A stretch of 64,000 nucleotides of DNA from Crambe crambe (lineage: Eukaryota; Porifera; Demospongiae; Poecilosclerida; Crambeidae). Position numbers and translations under genes: made by a program. The DNA is taken from NCBI GenBank assembly GCA_963924555.1, contig OZ004593.1, positions 4,088,480 through 4,152,479 of the forward strand, read 5' to 3'. The notes below the pieces were generated by a model. That model saw nothing but the letters and a program-made list of their open reading frames with translations. It was not told the origin of the DNA and did not search any database. How positions within the stretch are numbered: position 1 is the stretch's first letter; every line of letters begins with the position of its first letter. Positions 34,704 through 47,000 of this stretch are shown one piece after another.

Positions 34704-36445
34704 TCAGTCCGATCCAAAACTATCGTCTGAGTCTTGGTCACTGGAGTTTGAGCTATTATCATCACTAGAATCATCTTCATCCTTGCTAGCAAGAGCCATT
34801 GCACCACCACCACCACCAGCTCCATTGTCATCTGGAAGCTCTGCATCTTCATCACTATATACATGTTTATAATACACACATGAGCACATAAGTAAAGATA
34901 CTTCAATTTGTGGACACAACCAGCAAAAGAATAAGTCCCCATTATTTAATTTAACAAAAACAACAACAAATAAACAAAGCAAACGCTTTCCTCAAGAACT
35001 TACTCAAGAATATTTGGGTTTAGTCCATCTTGTTTCATCAGCATGGCAATTTGCAAGGGATTGACACCCTGGATAATAATAATTATTATTAGATCATTAT
35101 ACTTGAGAAAACAGATAACATACCAGTCTCTTCATCTTGAAGTATTTCTGATAGCGTGGGTCATCCTTAGCTTTCCGTCCTGAGTTAAATGAAACCACTA
35201 TTAATGATTAAAATAACATTAGGTAGGGAAAATTTTTGATGCAAAATTTGTGACTAAGACTAACCTTTACTTTCTTCAACTTTAAAGTTCATAGTATATC
35301 AGCATATGTGACAATAATCAAACACTTATTCATTTATTAGCTCAATTGTACATAATATTTTTACCAGGTTGAGGTGGTGGTATTGGACCATCAGTTGCAG
35401 GAACGGGGCCAGCCTGTGAAGAGGGTGGTGGGGGTCCTGATGATGAAGTAGGCTGAGCTGCTGGAGCTGAACCAGATCCTGTAGCAGTAGATGCTCCTGC
35501 AGAGGCTACAGCTGAGGGAGGTTCATATTGATTGGTCGCTTGAACTCCTTCCAGATCAGGGATGGATGATAACTATATGAAGTATAGAATACTTGAGTAT
35601 GTCAAGAGTCATGCAAGTAGAAAAAAGGGGGGATAATACGGAAGGTACAATCATTCCCAAGAGAATGCTTAGAGCATGCACTGAATTCATTTTGAGAGGG
35701 GGTATATATTATTTTTAATGTCTGGTTATGGTTATGGTATTATTGTGCCAATGCTGCCAGGTTACCTTTGCTTCAAGGATATTTAATGAAATATCAAGCC
35801 GTTGTATTCTTCCAGTTAGCTCAGATAATCTCTAAATGAAGAATCAGAAGAGTTCTTATGTTATTGTGGCTTCTTCCAGATTATTTTTTGCCTTATATCA
35901 TAGTGAGAAAATTGTCATGAGATTCAGCATATTCCGGGCATGGTTAAAAGTACATATTAACACATTTGACCTTATAGAAAGGCTCTTGATCTCACTATTA
36001 TTATAATTTGGGTATTGCAAACTTACTTCTTCACAAACGTTTGAAAATTTGTTTAAGAATTGGGCAGTGTGGATGACGAATTTGTTGAGGTAAGTAAGCG
36101 TATTCTTGTGTTCTAAAGCAGGGACCTAATTAAGCAAGAGCACATGAAACTGATGTCCACAATCACATGATCAACACAATTTCATATGAACTGATATAAT
36201 AATTATAGTGTCTGCAATCACACAATCTTATCATGTCAACCACCACACCAAGCATAGATTGCTATATCTTAAACAGGTTTGTATTACTTATTGATCACGG
36301 GTATAGCTTTTTGCAAAGAAAACATAGAGAGGCAACAAATTTTAACACAGCAGTCATTGATCATGTGACCAAGGCTAGCTAAACGACTATAAACCTTTGT
36401 ATAGTCCACTCCAGCTCCTACGATAGGCAAACCGTGTTCATCCAT
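34704..36445 (-). CDS. WASHC3: WASH complex subunit 3 (CCDC53)
   Basis: This is a subunit of the WASH complex, which drives Arp2/3 actin assembly on endosomes. Seven exons (36445-36395, 36125-36027, 35831-35766, 35572-35365, 35179-35124, 35068-35004, 34854-34704) sum to 231 residues in phase. The start MDEHGLPIVGAGVDYTK is close to the family start. It is followed by TLTYLNKFVIHTAQFLNKFS, a coiled-coil segment RLDISLNILEAKLSSIPDLE, a Pro/Ser/Ala-rich linker, then DPRYQKYFKMKRLGVNPLQI with LNPNIL, and an acidic Asp/Ser tail. The linker and acidic tail are longer than in vertebrates. The start lies 118 bp from the divergent MRPL47. Confidence 0.93.
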
Positions 36446-36563
36446 CTCTCAGTGCTAGTCATAAACAGACACAGGGTGGAACACCGTCGTCTCCGTTGTT
36501 ATGTCTTATCATGAACTTTGACCTGTGGATGAGCTTGGGATTTCCCTTTTTTTTAGAGGCGTC

Positions 36564-38298
36564 ATGATCAGGAAAGTGTTCAGTGTTGTTGGGGGCCTTG
36601 CATTACGTAGCAGATATCTTTTCACTGCGTGTTCTAGCTTTCAAGCTGTATTAATGAGAAGTACTTCAAAATGGAGCATACCTAGTCCAAACATCCCATC
36701 AAGACCATATGTATGTACCTCTCCCACAGTGAGAGGCTTAGAGGAATTTTTTCCACAAAAGGATGATATTATAGAGGAAGGGGAGCAAACAGGTACTTGA
36801 TGATGTGGAGGGTATGATTAACACGGGTACTTTTATTATAATTAGTGGGCTGTTTTGAAGTGGATGCACTCTTTCTGTAGGTCGTTCATGGACAGCTAGT
36901 GAATTAAGACAAAAGAGTTATGAAGACTTGCATAAATTATGGTAAGTGTGTATTTGCTCAAACCTAGACCTCATGTAGCTTGGACTCAGGCATTTAGCCT
37001 TGTTATCTGTCTATGTAGATGTATATTGACCTTTCACGGACATGTTCTCTTGTATGTTGGTTGAAAAGTCCAACAGTCTGAGCTATCATCTCAATTCTTG
37101 GTCATGTAGCTGCAGTGCTGTAATGTAATGACCTGTTGTTGTTTTTTGTTGTTTTTGTTTTTTCCTGAAAGACTGCCTTATTTGCCTTTTGCTGAATTCA
37201 AAGATGAAGTGATATTAACCCTTGACCCTCAGTATACTCCATACAATGCATATTATACCCTTACCTACTGTGGCATGTGCCTATTGCTCTATACAGCAGT
37301 TTTGCCCCACCACCAGTGGTCCCTGCATGTGCATGTAAATTGCTGTTCATTATTCGGATATGGCCTAGACATGTGTAGCAAGACATGTGTAGCAGATACC
37401 CAGTCCTCCACATATTATGATTCTGGACTGTATGCTTCTTATCAATCATAATCAAGTGTATTACGTGATACCTCCAGTTCATCAATCCTTAAGTGAGAGT
37501 AAAAATATTTCTTATAAAAAATGAATATCACTGGAGTCTATTCTTACACTTACATGGATGCACAAGACCTGAAAATAGTTTCCTGCTCAGTATCTGAATC
37601 ACACACACACATTATACTGTATGCACTCTTGACTATTGTTCCTTTTGTTTGCTGAGGGTTAGCACTTCTTCATTACTCTTAATTTTGAAAGCAGACACAA
37701 GAATGGGCATTTTTTGCATTGTTTTTATGCATGTCTATAGGTACATTCTTCTAAAGGAGCGAAATATGCTACTCACACTAAAGAACGATGCAAGGCGGTG
37801 TGGATTCATTATGCCAGCCCCTGAAAGATTACACAAAGTGAGTACAATTAAAAATACTAATATAGTAAATTGTGCAAACAACAGTCACTCTTGTAACCCT
37901 CCTTGTTCGATCAATGGTAGGGATTCCACAGTGCCAAGTTTGGAATCATTCCTTCTTTTAATTAGGTTGCACAGTCAATGGCACGTATCAAGTTTGTACT
38001 TCATGAAAGAGTAAGTTTAGGAGGACTAGTGATCAATATAATATAAGATTGAAGAACTTCAGTATACTGATATAGAAACTTCAAGTGGGTTGGCACCTTG
38101 TTTGAAAGTGTAGCAAGGGATGACTTTAGTTACTTATGACATGTAAAAGTGATCTCCACCCTCTTTCCCCAGACTAGGGCTATTAATATGGCAAAACAAG
38201 AGCTTGGTCTTGCTCCTCCTGAAGAAGGTGAAGTTAAAGAATCTAAAACATTAAAAACTAGTCAAAAGAAAAAAAGAAAGTGGAATCAGTACAATTGA
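36564..38298 (+). CDS. MRPL47: Mitochondrial ribosomal protein uL29m
   Basis: This is a mitochondrial large-subunit ribosomal protein. Five exons (36564-36792, 36881-36941, 37741-37837, 37966-38010, 38173-38298) sum to 185 residues. The start at 36564 begins an Arg/hydrophobic mitochondrial presequence ([20 protein letters not shown]); an upstream in-frame ATG at 36525 gives a less typical leader. The core has [61 protein letters not shown] and a very basic C-terminus ([12 protein letters not shown]). Intron 2 is 0.8 kb; the ORF inside it is not needed for the frame and matches nothing in the family. Confidence 0.93.
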
Positions 38299-38541
38299 TC
38301 ATCAGCATTATAATAATGGGCAATAATTGTTATTTAAGGATAGACATAGTCACATGACCTGACTTGGGTTGATATAGTTATTTATGATGATGATGTATTT
38401 CTTATTAACATATATACTTGGATTAATGATAAGCAGATATATGATAGTTTGCAGTTGATTTGAAGACCATTGTTGGATGGAACCAGTCTTGAATAGGTCA
38501 ATATAGAAGTGTTGCCACCTAATAGATTACTCCATTATAAT

Positions 38542-39450
38542 TCAGTTCTGAAGGTACACAAGACAGTGGAACATACCAGTGTTTTGGGGCATTACTTTCA
38601 AACTTGTACTGATGTATAGACTAGTTCCTTGTATGCTGCATGAGTAGTTGCCATTATCATACTTATTGAGGTTGTATATTGTCAGTGTAGACAGACGAGA
38701 TGGGGATATCCTACTCCTTCCATACTGAGCCTGTAGACTAGAACTGTTTTCAAATGAGATTCTGTATTTTTCTGAATTTTGGAGTCTGGATCCATTGTTA
38801 CCAGTCCAGAAAAGATCTTTATCAGGTCGAATGTACTTTGACATTTCACATGTCAAGTTCACTTTTTTTGCTGAGGTATTGGCAGTCACTGTGTCTTGCA
38901 TTGATGTCAGTTCAACTGGTGAAGAAATTAAAAAAAGATGTAGCTAGTAGACCTCACTTGACTTGTCTGGCTACATACCTGATAATTTTAGTTGTACTGT
39001 GGCATGTGCTTGGTTGTTTCTGTCAAATTCACTGGTACTCTGAATCACACACCTGTAGGGTCCAGCATCTGCATATGATAATGATTTGATGTGAAGAGTA
39101 GTGGCTAAAGTTGTTCGTCTATTGATTAAAATTCGTCCATATGTTATGGAATAGTGCGGATTCGTGCTGGAGTTATACAGGTATTCTTCTTGTGGTGTGA
39201 TCCAGAATGTTGTGAATGAATACACTTGTGGGTCTATGATGCAGACCAGCACTGCAAAAGTATCAAGGTGTTCATTCGATGGCAGACTAACCACTTCACT
39301 CGATGGAGAGATTCTTAAATCTGGGTGAAATAATTATAATTAGCTATTAATAATTATAGCTATTAGCTATAGCAACTTACCTGCATGAGAAGACAGAATA
39401 ATGGCAGATATGAGAAGCAGTGATCTTTTCTTGAACCAATGAGGCAGCAT
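38542..39450 (-). CDS. Secreted protein with two immunoglobulin-like domains
   Basis: Three exons (39450-39381, 39320-38979, 38915-38542) join in phase to 261 residues. A signal peptide (KKRSLLLISAIILSSHA) is followed by two Ig-like domains. Domain 1 has LVCIID, Trp, and DAGPYRCVIQ; domain 2 has VNLTCEM, FWTGNNG, LTIYNLN and DNGNYSCSI, all with the Cys-Trp-(D.G.Y.C) pattern. Several N-glycosylation sites are visible. No transmembrane helix, GPI signal or kinase follows. A good donor (ACTG/GTATGTTC, about 38570) could splice to a downstream exon, but I found none before MRPL47, so the true 3' end is unsure. The role is unknown; adhesion or recognition are the usual possibilities. Confidence 0.75.
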
Positions 39451-40788
39451 GGTTTAGCAATAGCTATTATTTTACAATAACTGATTTCAGGTAGTTGCTG
39501 CAGAAGCTTTTACCTTGTGGTATATGATTACATCATTTGGAATGGTACCAAGTTATTAAGGCTGATGAGACTTTAACAATTCCTCTGATGACCTTTGATC
39601 TTGCTTTATAACAAACCGAGATAACTTCCAAAACATTGACTCGATGATTAATTAGAAGCCTTATGTTGCCAAATGTAAATAACGGACTTAAATATGGATC
39701 AATCTGCAGGTGATTATTACTGGTTTGATATGTCTTCCTTATAAATTCACCAAGTATCATCTTGTCAAGATCAAAGACTTTCTGTGGTGTCAGTAAGTCT
39801 GACGAGATCTAGCATACCTTGGCAGTGGTATTACTATCGTAGGAATGAGGTGGGGTATAACTTGTTGCATTCTTAGCTACATGTATAAGTTTCTCTGAAC
39901 TAATGCAGTGCAATAGAGTTATGTGGATGAAGTGTGTCACGCACACAATACCCAGTGCAATGATTAGATTATAGGAACTGACTATTACACAGTTGTAGCC
40001 TGGCTCATAAATTCACTTTGAACAGCAGTCGCTCCCCCCAAAAATCACTGGTTGTTTTGTCTGCAGAGAAATATGCAAATGATACAACTATAAACTGTTA
40101 CACCAAGCCTACAATTGTTGTATATAGCTAGCATGCATATAAAAATTTTATCTCTCTGCAGTACAAGTAATTTGCAGCTTATAATAGGCCCACATATCCA
40201 TCAATTATGCTAACTTCTAGCATTAATAGTAGAGCTGGTACTTAGCAAGCAATTGTTAAAAAAAACAACAACCACCTGGGCTTGCATTTTCAGAAGTGTG
40301 CACATAATGAATCCCTCCCCTCCCTAGCCCTGAGCTAATTATTCATATATAGATGCCCATTATTCAAGTATTTTATTCAACATTTTGCTCCCTATTATTC
40401 AAGAGACAGCCCCCTATTATTCAAAACAGAGTGATGACAACACTCTGACTGACTGACCAATGTGGCTAGAGACAAGTAATAAGGATCATTATTAAGGATG
40501 TACATTGACAGGATTGACAGTCATAACTATTACATAGTTCATTAACTCATTGATTATTGTACTGAAGCATCAAAGATGTCTCAGTTAGAGCCTATTATTC
40601 AATTTCTGAAAGAAGCTACCTATTATTCAAAAAATTATTCCTGAATAATTAGCTCAGGCCTACCCCTCCCTAGCCTGAAACTAGTTGAAATTTCATTGTT
40701 GGAAAATATGCATGGATGCATGCATGCATGCTTTAAAGTACTGATAATAATATATAATTATTATAGATGTGTGCACAAAGGGGAAATA
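39451..40788. other. Intergenic gap containing a MITE
   Basis: No gene is supported here. A hAT-like MITE fills 40325-40662. A short ATGCATGC-type repeat lies near 40710-40730. The first half of the gap is otherwise featureless. Confidence 0.6.
40325..40662. mobile_element. hAT-like MITE with perfect 8-bp target duplication
   Basis: The 21-bp terminal inverted repeats (left TAGCCCTGAGCTAATTATTC, right end the complement of TAGGCCTGAGCTAATTATTC) differ at one base. The flanks are CCCCTCCC on both sides (40317-40324 and 40663-40670), an 8-bp duplication typical of hAT transposition. The 338-bp interior has no ORF, but CTATTATTCAA-like direct repeats recur at about 40358, 40393, 40412, 40590 and 40620. 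Confidence 0.85.
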
Positions 40789-41835
40789 TTATTGAAGCCA
40801 AGCATCACATAAAGATTGTTTAATATCTGTGTACTCTTCACTGGTCATCAGTTCTTTCCATTCACTAGTACTTTTAACTGTAGAAAGATTACTTATACAA
40901 AGTTCAATGCATCTCTTCTTCAACTTGTTTGCTTTATGTTGCTCTGCCAGGATTAAACAAGATATGGCATTTTCAACTTTTAGCTGGCTCAATATCATTC
41001 TTTCACAGGTTTGTTTCAGTCCATTAAACTGATATTTATCAACAACGGGCAGAAGCTTCAGAGCAATGGAAGTATCAGCAACTTCCCCTGTATAGGCTCC
41101 AGTAACCATGGCTTGAAGGAGATCAGAGTCTAAATCAGAGTCATTCATATCGACAACGTTTCCTTCCTTTTCTTCCCAGAGTTGATCAAATCGTGTCTTG
41201 AAGAAATCAGATTGCATTCTAAGGATAAGTTTATGTACATTGAATTTTTTGTCACCAAATTTAAGTACAGCATCTGTAAATTGGCCCTCTTTGCAATCTT
41301 GTTGGAATCGCTGTGCAAGATTGTTGCAGTGTGGAGTAGGTGCATCCAGCGAAGCAACTGATACCTTGCATGAAGGGCTAACCAGTTGAAATGCTTGAAA
41401 CTGGCAGCAGATTTTCATGTGATTTGGAACATCACTGAAAGATAGGCTGCAGATCTTCTTCCGCTTCTTATCATGATGTACAAGCCAATTCTGGCAAAGT
41501 TTAGCTTCTTTGATTTGTTTATTCTTCTCATCATCAAACAAAGATAACAGGATTCTGACTCCACAATTTATTCTATATGCGTAAGAAAATTCAGTATAGA
41601 CCTCAAGGGACTTGCAATTTAGATCCATTTCTGCACTCAGTTTCCATGATATGGTACGTGCCTGTTCATATGTCTGACATCCTGGAAAATTTTCTGGAAG
41701 ATTGAATTTCATTTCAGGACCATGTACGCCCTGTTGCTGAAATATTTGCATCAAATCTTTGCTCTCATTTATAGTCCACTGGTAATCTTTGCTGAAGCAG
41801 CATAGATCAGACAGGGAAGTTGCATAGCTTTCCAT
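40789..41835 (-). CDS. MATH/BTB-domain protein, SPOP-like
   Basis: This is a single-exon frame of 348 residues. The N-terminal half looks like a divergent MATH domain (YQWTINES near residue 16, then alternating strands to about 170). The BTB/POZ domain follows (FTDAVLKFGDKKFNVHKLIL, FFKTRF, TGAYTGEV), then a BACK-like helical end (LKLLPVVDKYQFNGLKQTCE, ENAISCLILAEQHKANKLKK). Proteins of this architecture are substrate adaptors of Cullin-3 ubiquitin ligases: MATH binds the substrate and BTB binds Cullin-3. I chose the ATG at 41835 because an in-frame extension to 41976 adds hydrophobic residues without a domain and contains a possible acceptor. The substrate is unknown. Confidence 0.85.
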   Translation of the reverse strand: MESYATSLSDLCCFSKDYQWTINESKDLMQIFQQQGVHGPEMKFNLPENFPGCQTYEQARTISWKLSAEMDLNCKSLEVYTEFSYAYRINCGVRILLSLFDDEKNKQIKEAKLCQNWLVHHDKKRKKICSLSFSDVPNHMKICCQFQAFQLVSPSCKVSVASLDAPTPHCNNLAQRFQQDCKEGQFTDAVLKFGDKKFNVHKLILRMQSDFFKTRFDQLWEEKEGNVVDMNDSDLDSDLLQAMVTGAYTGEVADTSIALKLLPVVDKYQFNGLKQTCERMILSQLKVENAISCLILAEQHKANKLKKRCIELCISNLSTVKSTSEWKELMTSEEYTDIKQSLCDAWLQ

Positions 41836-43021
41836 AGCTACTTTTAACCTAATAAAATACAATGTATAATTGCTACTGATTATGGTCTGATGGTAGCTAT
41901 CTAACCTGTAGCAGGAGATGATGAAATAGACACTCCTCGGTAGAATCTGCAGCCTCTTCACACTCAAGTTCAGCACAATAGCAAGAGTAGCTACAACAGT
42001 GCTTTTATTTAAAAAATTGTCTGGGAATCAGTAGGTCTTCAGAATCCTAACCTGCTTACTTTTATCTCACTAAGAGAGCATATTATTGAGAAGTTTACAG
42101 TCTTCATGAAGCCAGTCTTGTTGCTATACCATAATGAAGCTAGGTTAGATCATATTCCCAAACCTATTTGGAAGCGTTTCTCAAAGTATAAAATTGTGTA
42201 CAACAGATGATCTCAGACTTGACATTCAATAGGCAGTTATTGATGGACTCGTGAGAACATGACTTTATGTTGTCACACTGCCACTATTTAGCCAACTTCC
42301 AAACACGGATGCATGAACACCCACAGCCATCTTGACCACACTGTTTTAGTATCCACCCACCATAACAGGTTGGGCATGCATATGAAAATTTTAGGATTGA
42401 TGGATCTTGTGATACACTTCTATGGCAACTGGCTTGGGAACAAAGCTAGTGTTTCATATACAGTACAAATAAGGCTGATTCAGCTGGCCATTGGAGTTGC
42501 ATGTCATGGTTAAGTAGTAGCTCTAAATTCTTGTGGCTCAATAGACAGAAAATATAACTCTCCCCCAAAAAGATGTTAGACATGTTATTGTACAACTTAT
42601 CATGGTAAGAGATAAAGAAGTTAACTGAATGACCTGAATTGATTTCAGGTGCCATCTGAATGCATTGCTATGAGTTATTCACTGAGAGAAGAGCAACAAA
42701 GAATGCTAATTGGCGCCACATGAAACTTGAAGCTACCATAAACAGACAGCACCAGGGGATTTCTATGTAGGAGGGCCCAAGAAGCTCTAAAAGCTCTCAA
42801 GTTCAGGACACTATCATGTTTTCTCACATACCTCAAATATAGTGACAGTATGCCATTATTACACTAATGATCAAAGTCATTTTATGGTTTTATAGCTAGC
42901 AGAGGTACCTCTCATAAACAACCATACAAGAATCAACTGTAACATAATCTGTGTGTGTCATGGATGACGATAGTAAATACACTACAGGAGTGTTATATAA
43001 ATGCTAGCTGTGAATATTAAG
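41836..43021. other. Gap upstream of the MATH/BTB gene
   Basis: This probably holds the promoter and 5' leader of the minus-strand MATH/BTB gene and the 3' region of CENP-W. I see no additional coding exon on either strand. Confidence 0.5.
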
Positions 43022-43841
43022 TTATCCTTTTAAGCTCAATAGCACATCCTGCAGAGAGAAAATAAATTTAAAACAGAGATAGGTATAGAGAATAGAAAGC
43101 CTGCAAGGTATGCAGGGATATGCTGACAAGTGACAACACAGTCATCCTAAAGCTGCCCATGACGCACATACATGTAAGGCTGCACATTTGGAGCAAAGTA
43201 CAAAGTTCACATATAGAGGTTCACAGTAGTCTGAATACTTTGTACTTAAACTTGTGGGACAACACATGACAAAGGACTCACATGTGCCCACTCCAGAATA
43301 AGGGTAACTATTAGTTTTATTGGGTACGAAAAATTAATGTAGCTGATATTTATTTTGGTCACATCATAAAATCATACCTTTGATACCAGTTGCACATGTC
43401 TTCCTGTAATTACACTTTCCTTATGCTCCTGTGCCTTGGAGCTGGCTGCTTTTGCTAATCGGTCCAAGGCACACATAAGACTAAGAAATACCTATAAAAC
43501 AATTTAGACATACTACAATAACTATGAGTAGACTGATAGAATGAGGTATTCATATGTACACATAGGACTGGCAGCTCAATTTACTGTGCTTTGGTCACAG
43601 GTACACTATGGACCTTTCGCAATCCAGTACTGTATATTCCCTACAATAAGATTGTTCTATTTAGCACAAAGCTGAGCTAGATAACCATTGGGGGCGTGGT
43701 TACTAGACTGAGCCCAGGGTTATTATAGCTTCGTCCCCCAGGCCCACTCACGGTTATATCAACTCTTTTTGAAAGAGCAATGTCCCTCTTTCCTCTGATT
43801 ATTCTTTTGAGGGTAGCCCTAGGATACTTCCTCTTCATCAT
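43022..43841 (-). CDS. CENPW: CENP-W-like histone-fold kinetochore protein
   Basis: Three small exons, 43841-43752, 43491-43378 and 43048-43022, encode 76 residues with phase-0 junctions. The sequence begins MMKRKYPRATLKRIIRGKRD and continues VFLSLMCALDRLAKAASSKA, then VITGRHVQLVSK and the end DVLLSLKG. This follows vertebrate CENP-W: a basic N-terminus with the RxxLKR motif, a histone-fold alpha-2 with xxLxRLAxxA, and a short last helix ending KxxxG. CENP-W pairs with CENP-T in the constitutive centromere network and binds DNA. The exons are too short to appear as long ORFs. It shares a 183-bp divergent promoter with ABCC10. Splice sites are good (GTGAGT, GTATGA donors; TATAG, CTGCAG acceptors). 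Confidence 0.8.
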
Positions 43842-44024
43842 ATATTGCGCGCATGCGACTCCGCGCTAGACCTAGACAAAAACAAATGAGGTAAGGTAGA
43901 AGTGGGTATTATTTCGAATTTGAAGTTCAGCTGATCCAATTACTAACTTATGGTTAGAGTGTTGTTCTGTTTGAAGTCATTTAGTTGAAATCTGGAGAGT
44001 CCTTTTGGTTATACAGGCAGCAGC

Positions 44025-47000
44025 ATGGAAGATTATCTGAAATTCTGCTACTACCCAATGATTCCATGGGACCCTAACTCAACTTTCTCTACATCTCAGT
44101 CCAATATATCTTTTACCGTGTGGCATAATGGAGATTTTGGATTATGTTTTGAGTATCTCGTGTTCTATGCATTTATAGGAGCTCTTTTTGGTGTGACTAG
44201 TGCCTTCTATGCTGGCATCAAATACAGTAAAATACAGAGGAAGAAAAAATCAGCTGTGCTCATAATCAGGGGTTTGATTAGCTTCTGTACCTTAGCAGCA
44301 TTCCTTGTTGACTTTGTTGGATCATTTTGGCTTGCCAGAGGGCAACCATATTCTGTTATGTTGTCCCTTGTGATACAGCTATTGGCTTGGAGCATGCATC
44401 TTTTCTACATCTGGGTAACAAGTCGATCAATTAGCCATTATGGAAGGGGGCCTCTCAATCTCAATATCATCTGGCTTCTTACATTGTTAGGGAGTATATT
44501 TCTCCTTCGAACGACCATTCAATGGCGGACCCACAAGGAATTATATCAAAGAAATTCTCTTCCTCTAGCGACTGCTTACTTCTCTACACTATCAGAAATT
44601 GTTGTGTATGTTGTGTTTTCTTTTCAGTGCCTGTATGGTCTTACTCTCTTCTTCAAAGTCAGTCATGCAACAGGAAGTGATGTGAAGCTGTATCGTACTC
44701 ATTGCACTAAGGTTAATCAAGGATCATTCCAGTGGAGTGATGATGTTGAGAGTTCTGTAAGGCAACACCTTATTTCTTCTGAATGGAAGACAGACCATGC
44801 CCCTTCCTCATATGGTTCCATCAATAGTGGACTTATGAATAACCTGAATTTTAGAAAATTCGAGGCTTCTGAAGACAATGCAAATGTACTCTCCCGTCTC
44901 TCTTTTTGGTGGGTGGGGCCTTTGATGAGACGGGGGACACTGGGTCTTCTTCAGAAGCCAGAAGATCTACTTCAACTTCCTAAATCGCTTAAAACCGCAA
45001 AATTGAGAGAAAAGTTTCAGAAAGTACGAACTATTTCAACCCCACATGTTTTAGATAACACTCAAGACTATATTAAAAAAGAAGGAGCTGTTTCTTCAAA
45101 GAATATCGAGAGGGCGAATATTGGAATTAATAGTGAGGTGATAGCAAAATCACAAGATGGAGAGGAATTGGATGATTCTGAAACTCGGTGGCTCCAAATA
45201 AAATCTCAGAAAGGAACTGGCTCCTCTTGTGGATCAAAGTTTTCTCTATTTGGTTCTTTGAATCGAGCATTTGGGATACAGTACTACCCTCTTGGAGCTC
45301 TGAAGTTGTTGGCAGACATGTTAGGATTTGCAGGACCTCTCCTCCTCCATGCATTAGTCTCCTTCATGGAAAACAGAAATGTGAGTGACATAGTTCACTG
45401 TTCCTAGTATCGCTTAAGTGTAGAAAGATGATCTACTTGTAGGGGAAGGAGACCATAGATGTCATATGCTACATGTATAATTTTCCCTTTGTGGTCTCTC
45501 TTCAGGAACCAATGTCGCATGGGTACTACTATGCATTAGGATTGTTTCTATCAACTCTTTTTGGATCACTCCTCAATACACACTTCACTTATCAGGTTAG
45601 TCATTTGGTGATTAGAAGTACCAGCATCATGCCATACTCAGTTGAAGCAAGGGGTCACTGAATGAACTAATGACTTGCCCTCTAATTTTATGCTCACTTC
45701 ATGCCTACCTTATTTGATTTTTACTACTACTACCTATCATTGTTCCTTCTGTACACTAATTCTCTGAAGGTTCATGGAATATGGCAGTTCCTCAATGAAA
45801 TCATGAGCAAATCACTTGAATGGATCTCTCTTTCTTATATGTAGTAGTTACATTTTGTTATCTTACCCATTAAACTTAGGGGTACTGGATCCATTGTTAT
45901 CCTTCAAAACCAAAGTCACTAAAATTATCTATGTTTACAGGTGAATAAAGTTGGCCTCAAAATCCGGGCAGCTCTTGTTACTGAAATCTACCGCAAAGCT
46001 CTGTCTGTTAGCTCCACTACACTTTCTTGCTTCTCTACAGGACAGGTATGTATGTGTGTGGTGAAGCAGTATTTATGTAGATAAAAATAGAGGCCATTTG
46101 TATTTATTAGTGGGCAGTTTATTTTATGTAGCACATGTGCATGCAGTGTCGATAACCCTTACTCATTTTATCTATCAGGTTGTAAATTTCATGAGTACAG
46201 ACTCGGACCGAATTGTTAACTTTTGTGGCAGTTTTCATCAGTTTTGGAGTCTTCCATTTCAAGTAATCGTCTCTCTTGCTCTTCTTTATCAGCAGGTACA
46301 TATGTATGTAATCATTTTGGTGTAATAACTAGTGATTCTTTGAAGCATACTACTAGGAAATGACCCTAACCCCCCCCCCCCCCCCCCCCCCCCCCCATCT
46401 TCAAGAGCACTTTTTCCCTTTTCAATGTCAATATATGTCGTCATGATTAGGTTGGTCTGGCCTTCCTTGCTGGCCTTGCTTTTTGTATTCTATTGATACC
46501 GGTTAATCGCTGGTTGGCAGTGAAGATAGGAAAGCTCAGCACAGAGATGATGGCCCAAAAAGATCAGCGAGTCAAGGTTGGTGGTTATAATTAGCTGAGG
46601 AGATTTACTATGATGTAATATTGTATGGTGTCTGGTGTTGTCATTGTGTAGTTGATGAGTGAGATTTTGGCTGGTATCAGAGTGATAAAATTCTATGCAT
46701 GGGAGAATAATTTCATCAAGAAAATATTTGGAATTAGGTATGTATGTATTGTGTGTGTATGTATGGAGTCACTGGCAGTGAGTGGTTGGACTCTGGGCTC
46801 GGGGTGACCATGAGTTTGAGTCCGGCCAGTGACGTGTTTATCCATAGTGACATGTGTTTATCCATTCTATGAATATTTATCTGACACTCCTAAGTGCACA
46901 GGCATCCTGGCTTGACCAGGTGTGTGTGACTGCTTAGCAGCAGCAATATGATTTGCAACTTCGATTTATATTTGTACTCTCTCTTAGTTCATACTAATAC

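Noticed and set aside
37128-37451. 107-codon plus-strand frame inside MRPL47, starting with text like [20 protein letters not shown]
   Set aside because: It lies between exons 2 and 3 of MRPL47. Those exons join precisely (TG+G for Trp) into the family sequence DLHKLWYILLKER, so the stretch is intron; no recognisable domain.
41836-41976. N-terminal extension of the MATH/BTB protein
   Set aside because: It is open but hydrophobic, lacks domain similarity, and contains a possible acceptor; the ATG at 41835 lies at the expected distance before the MATH domain.
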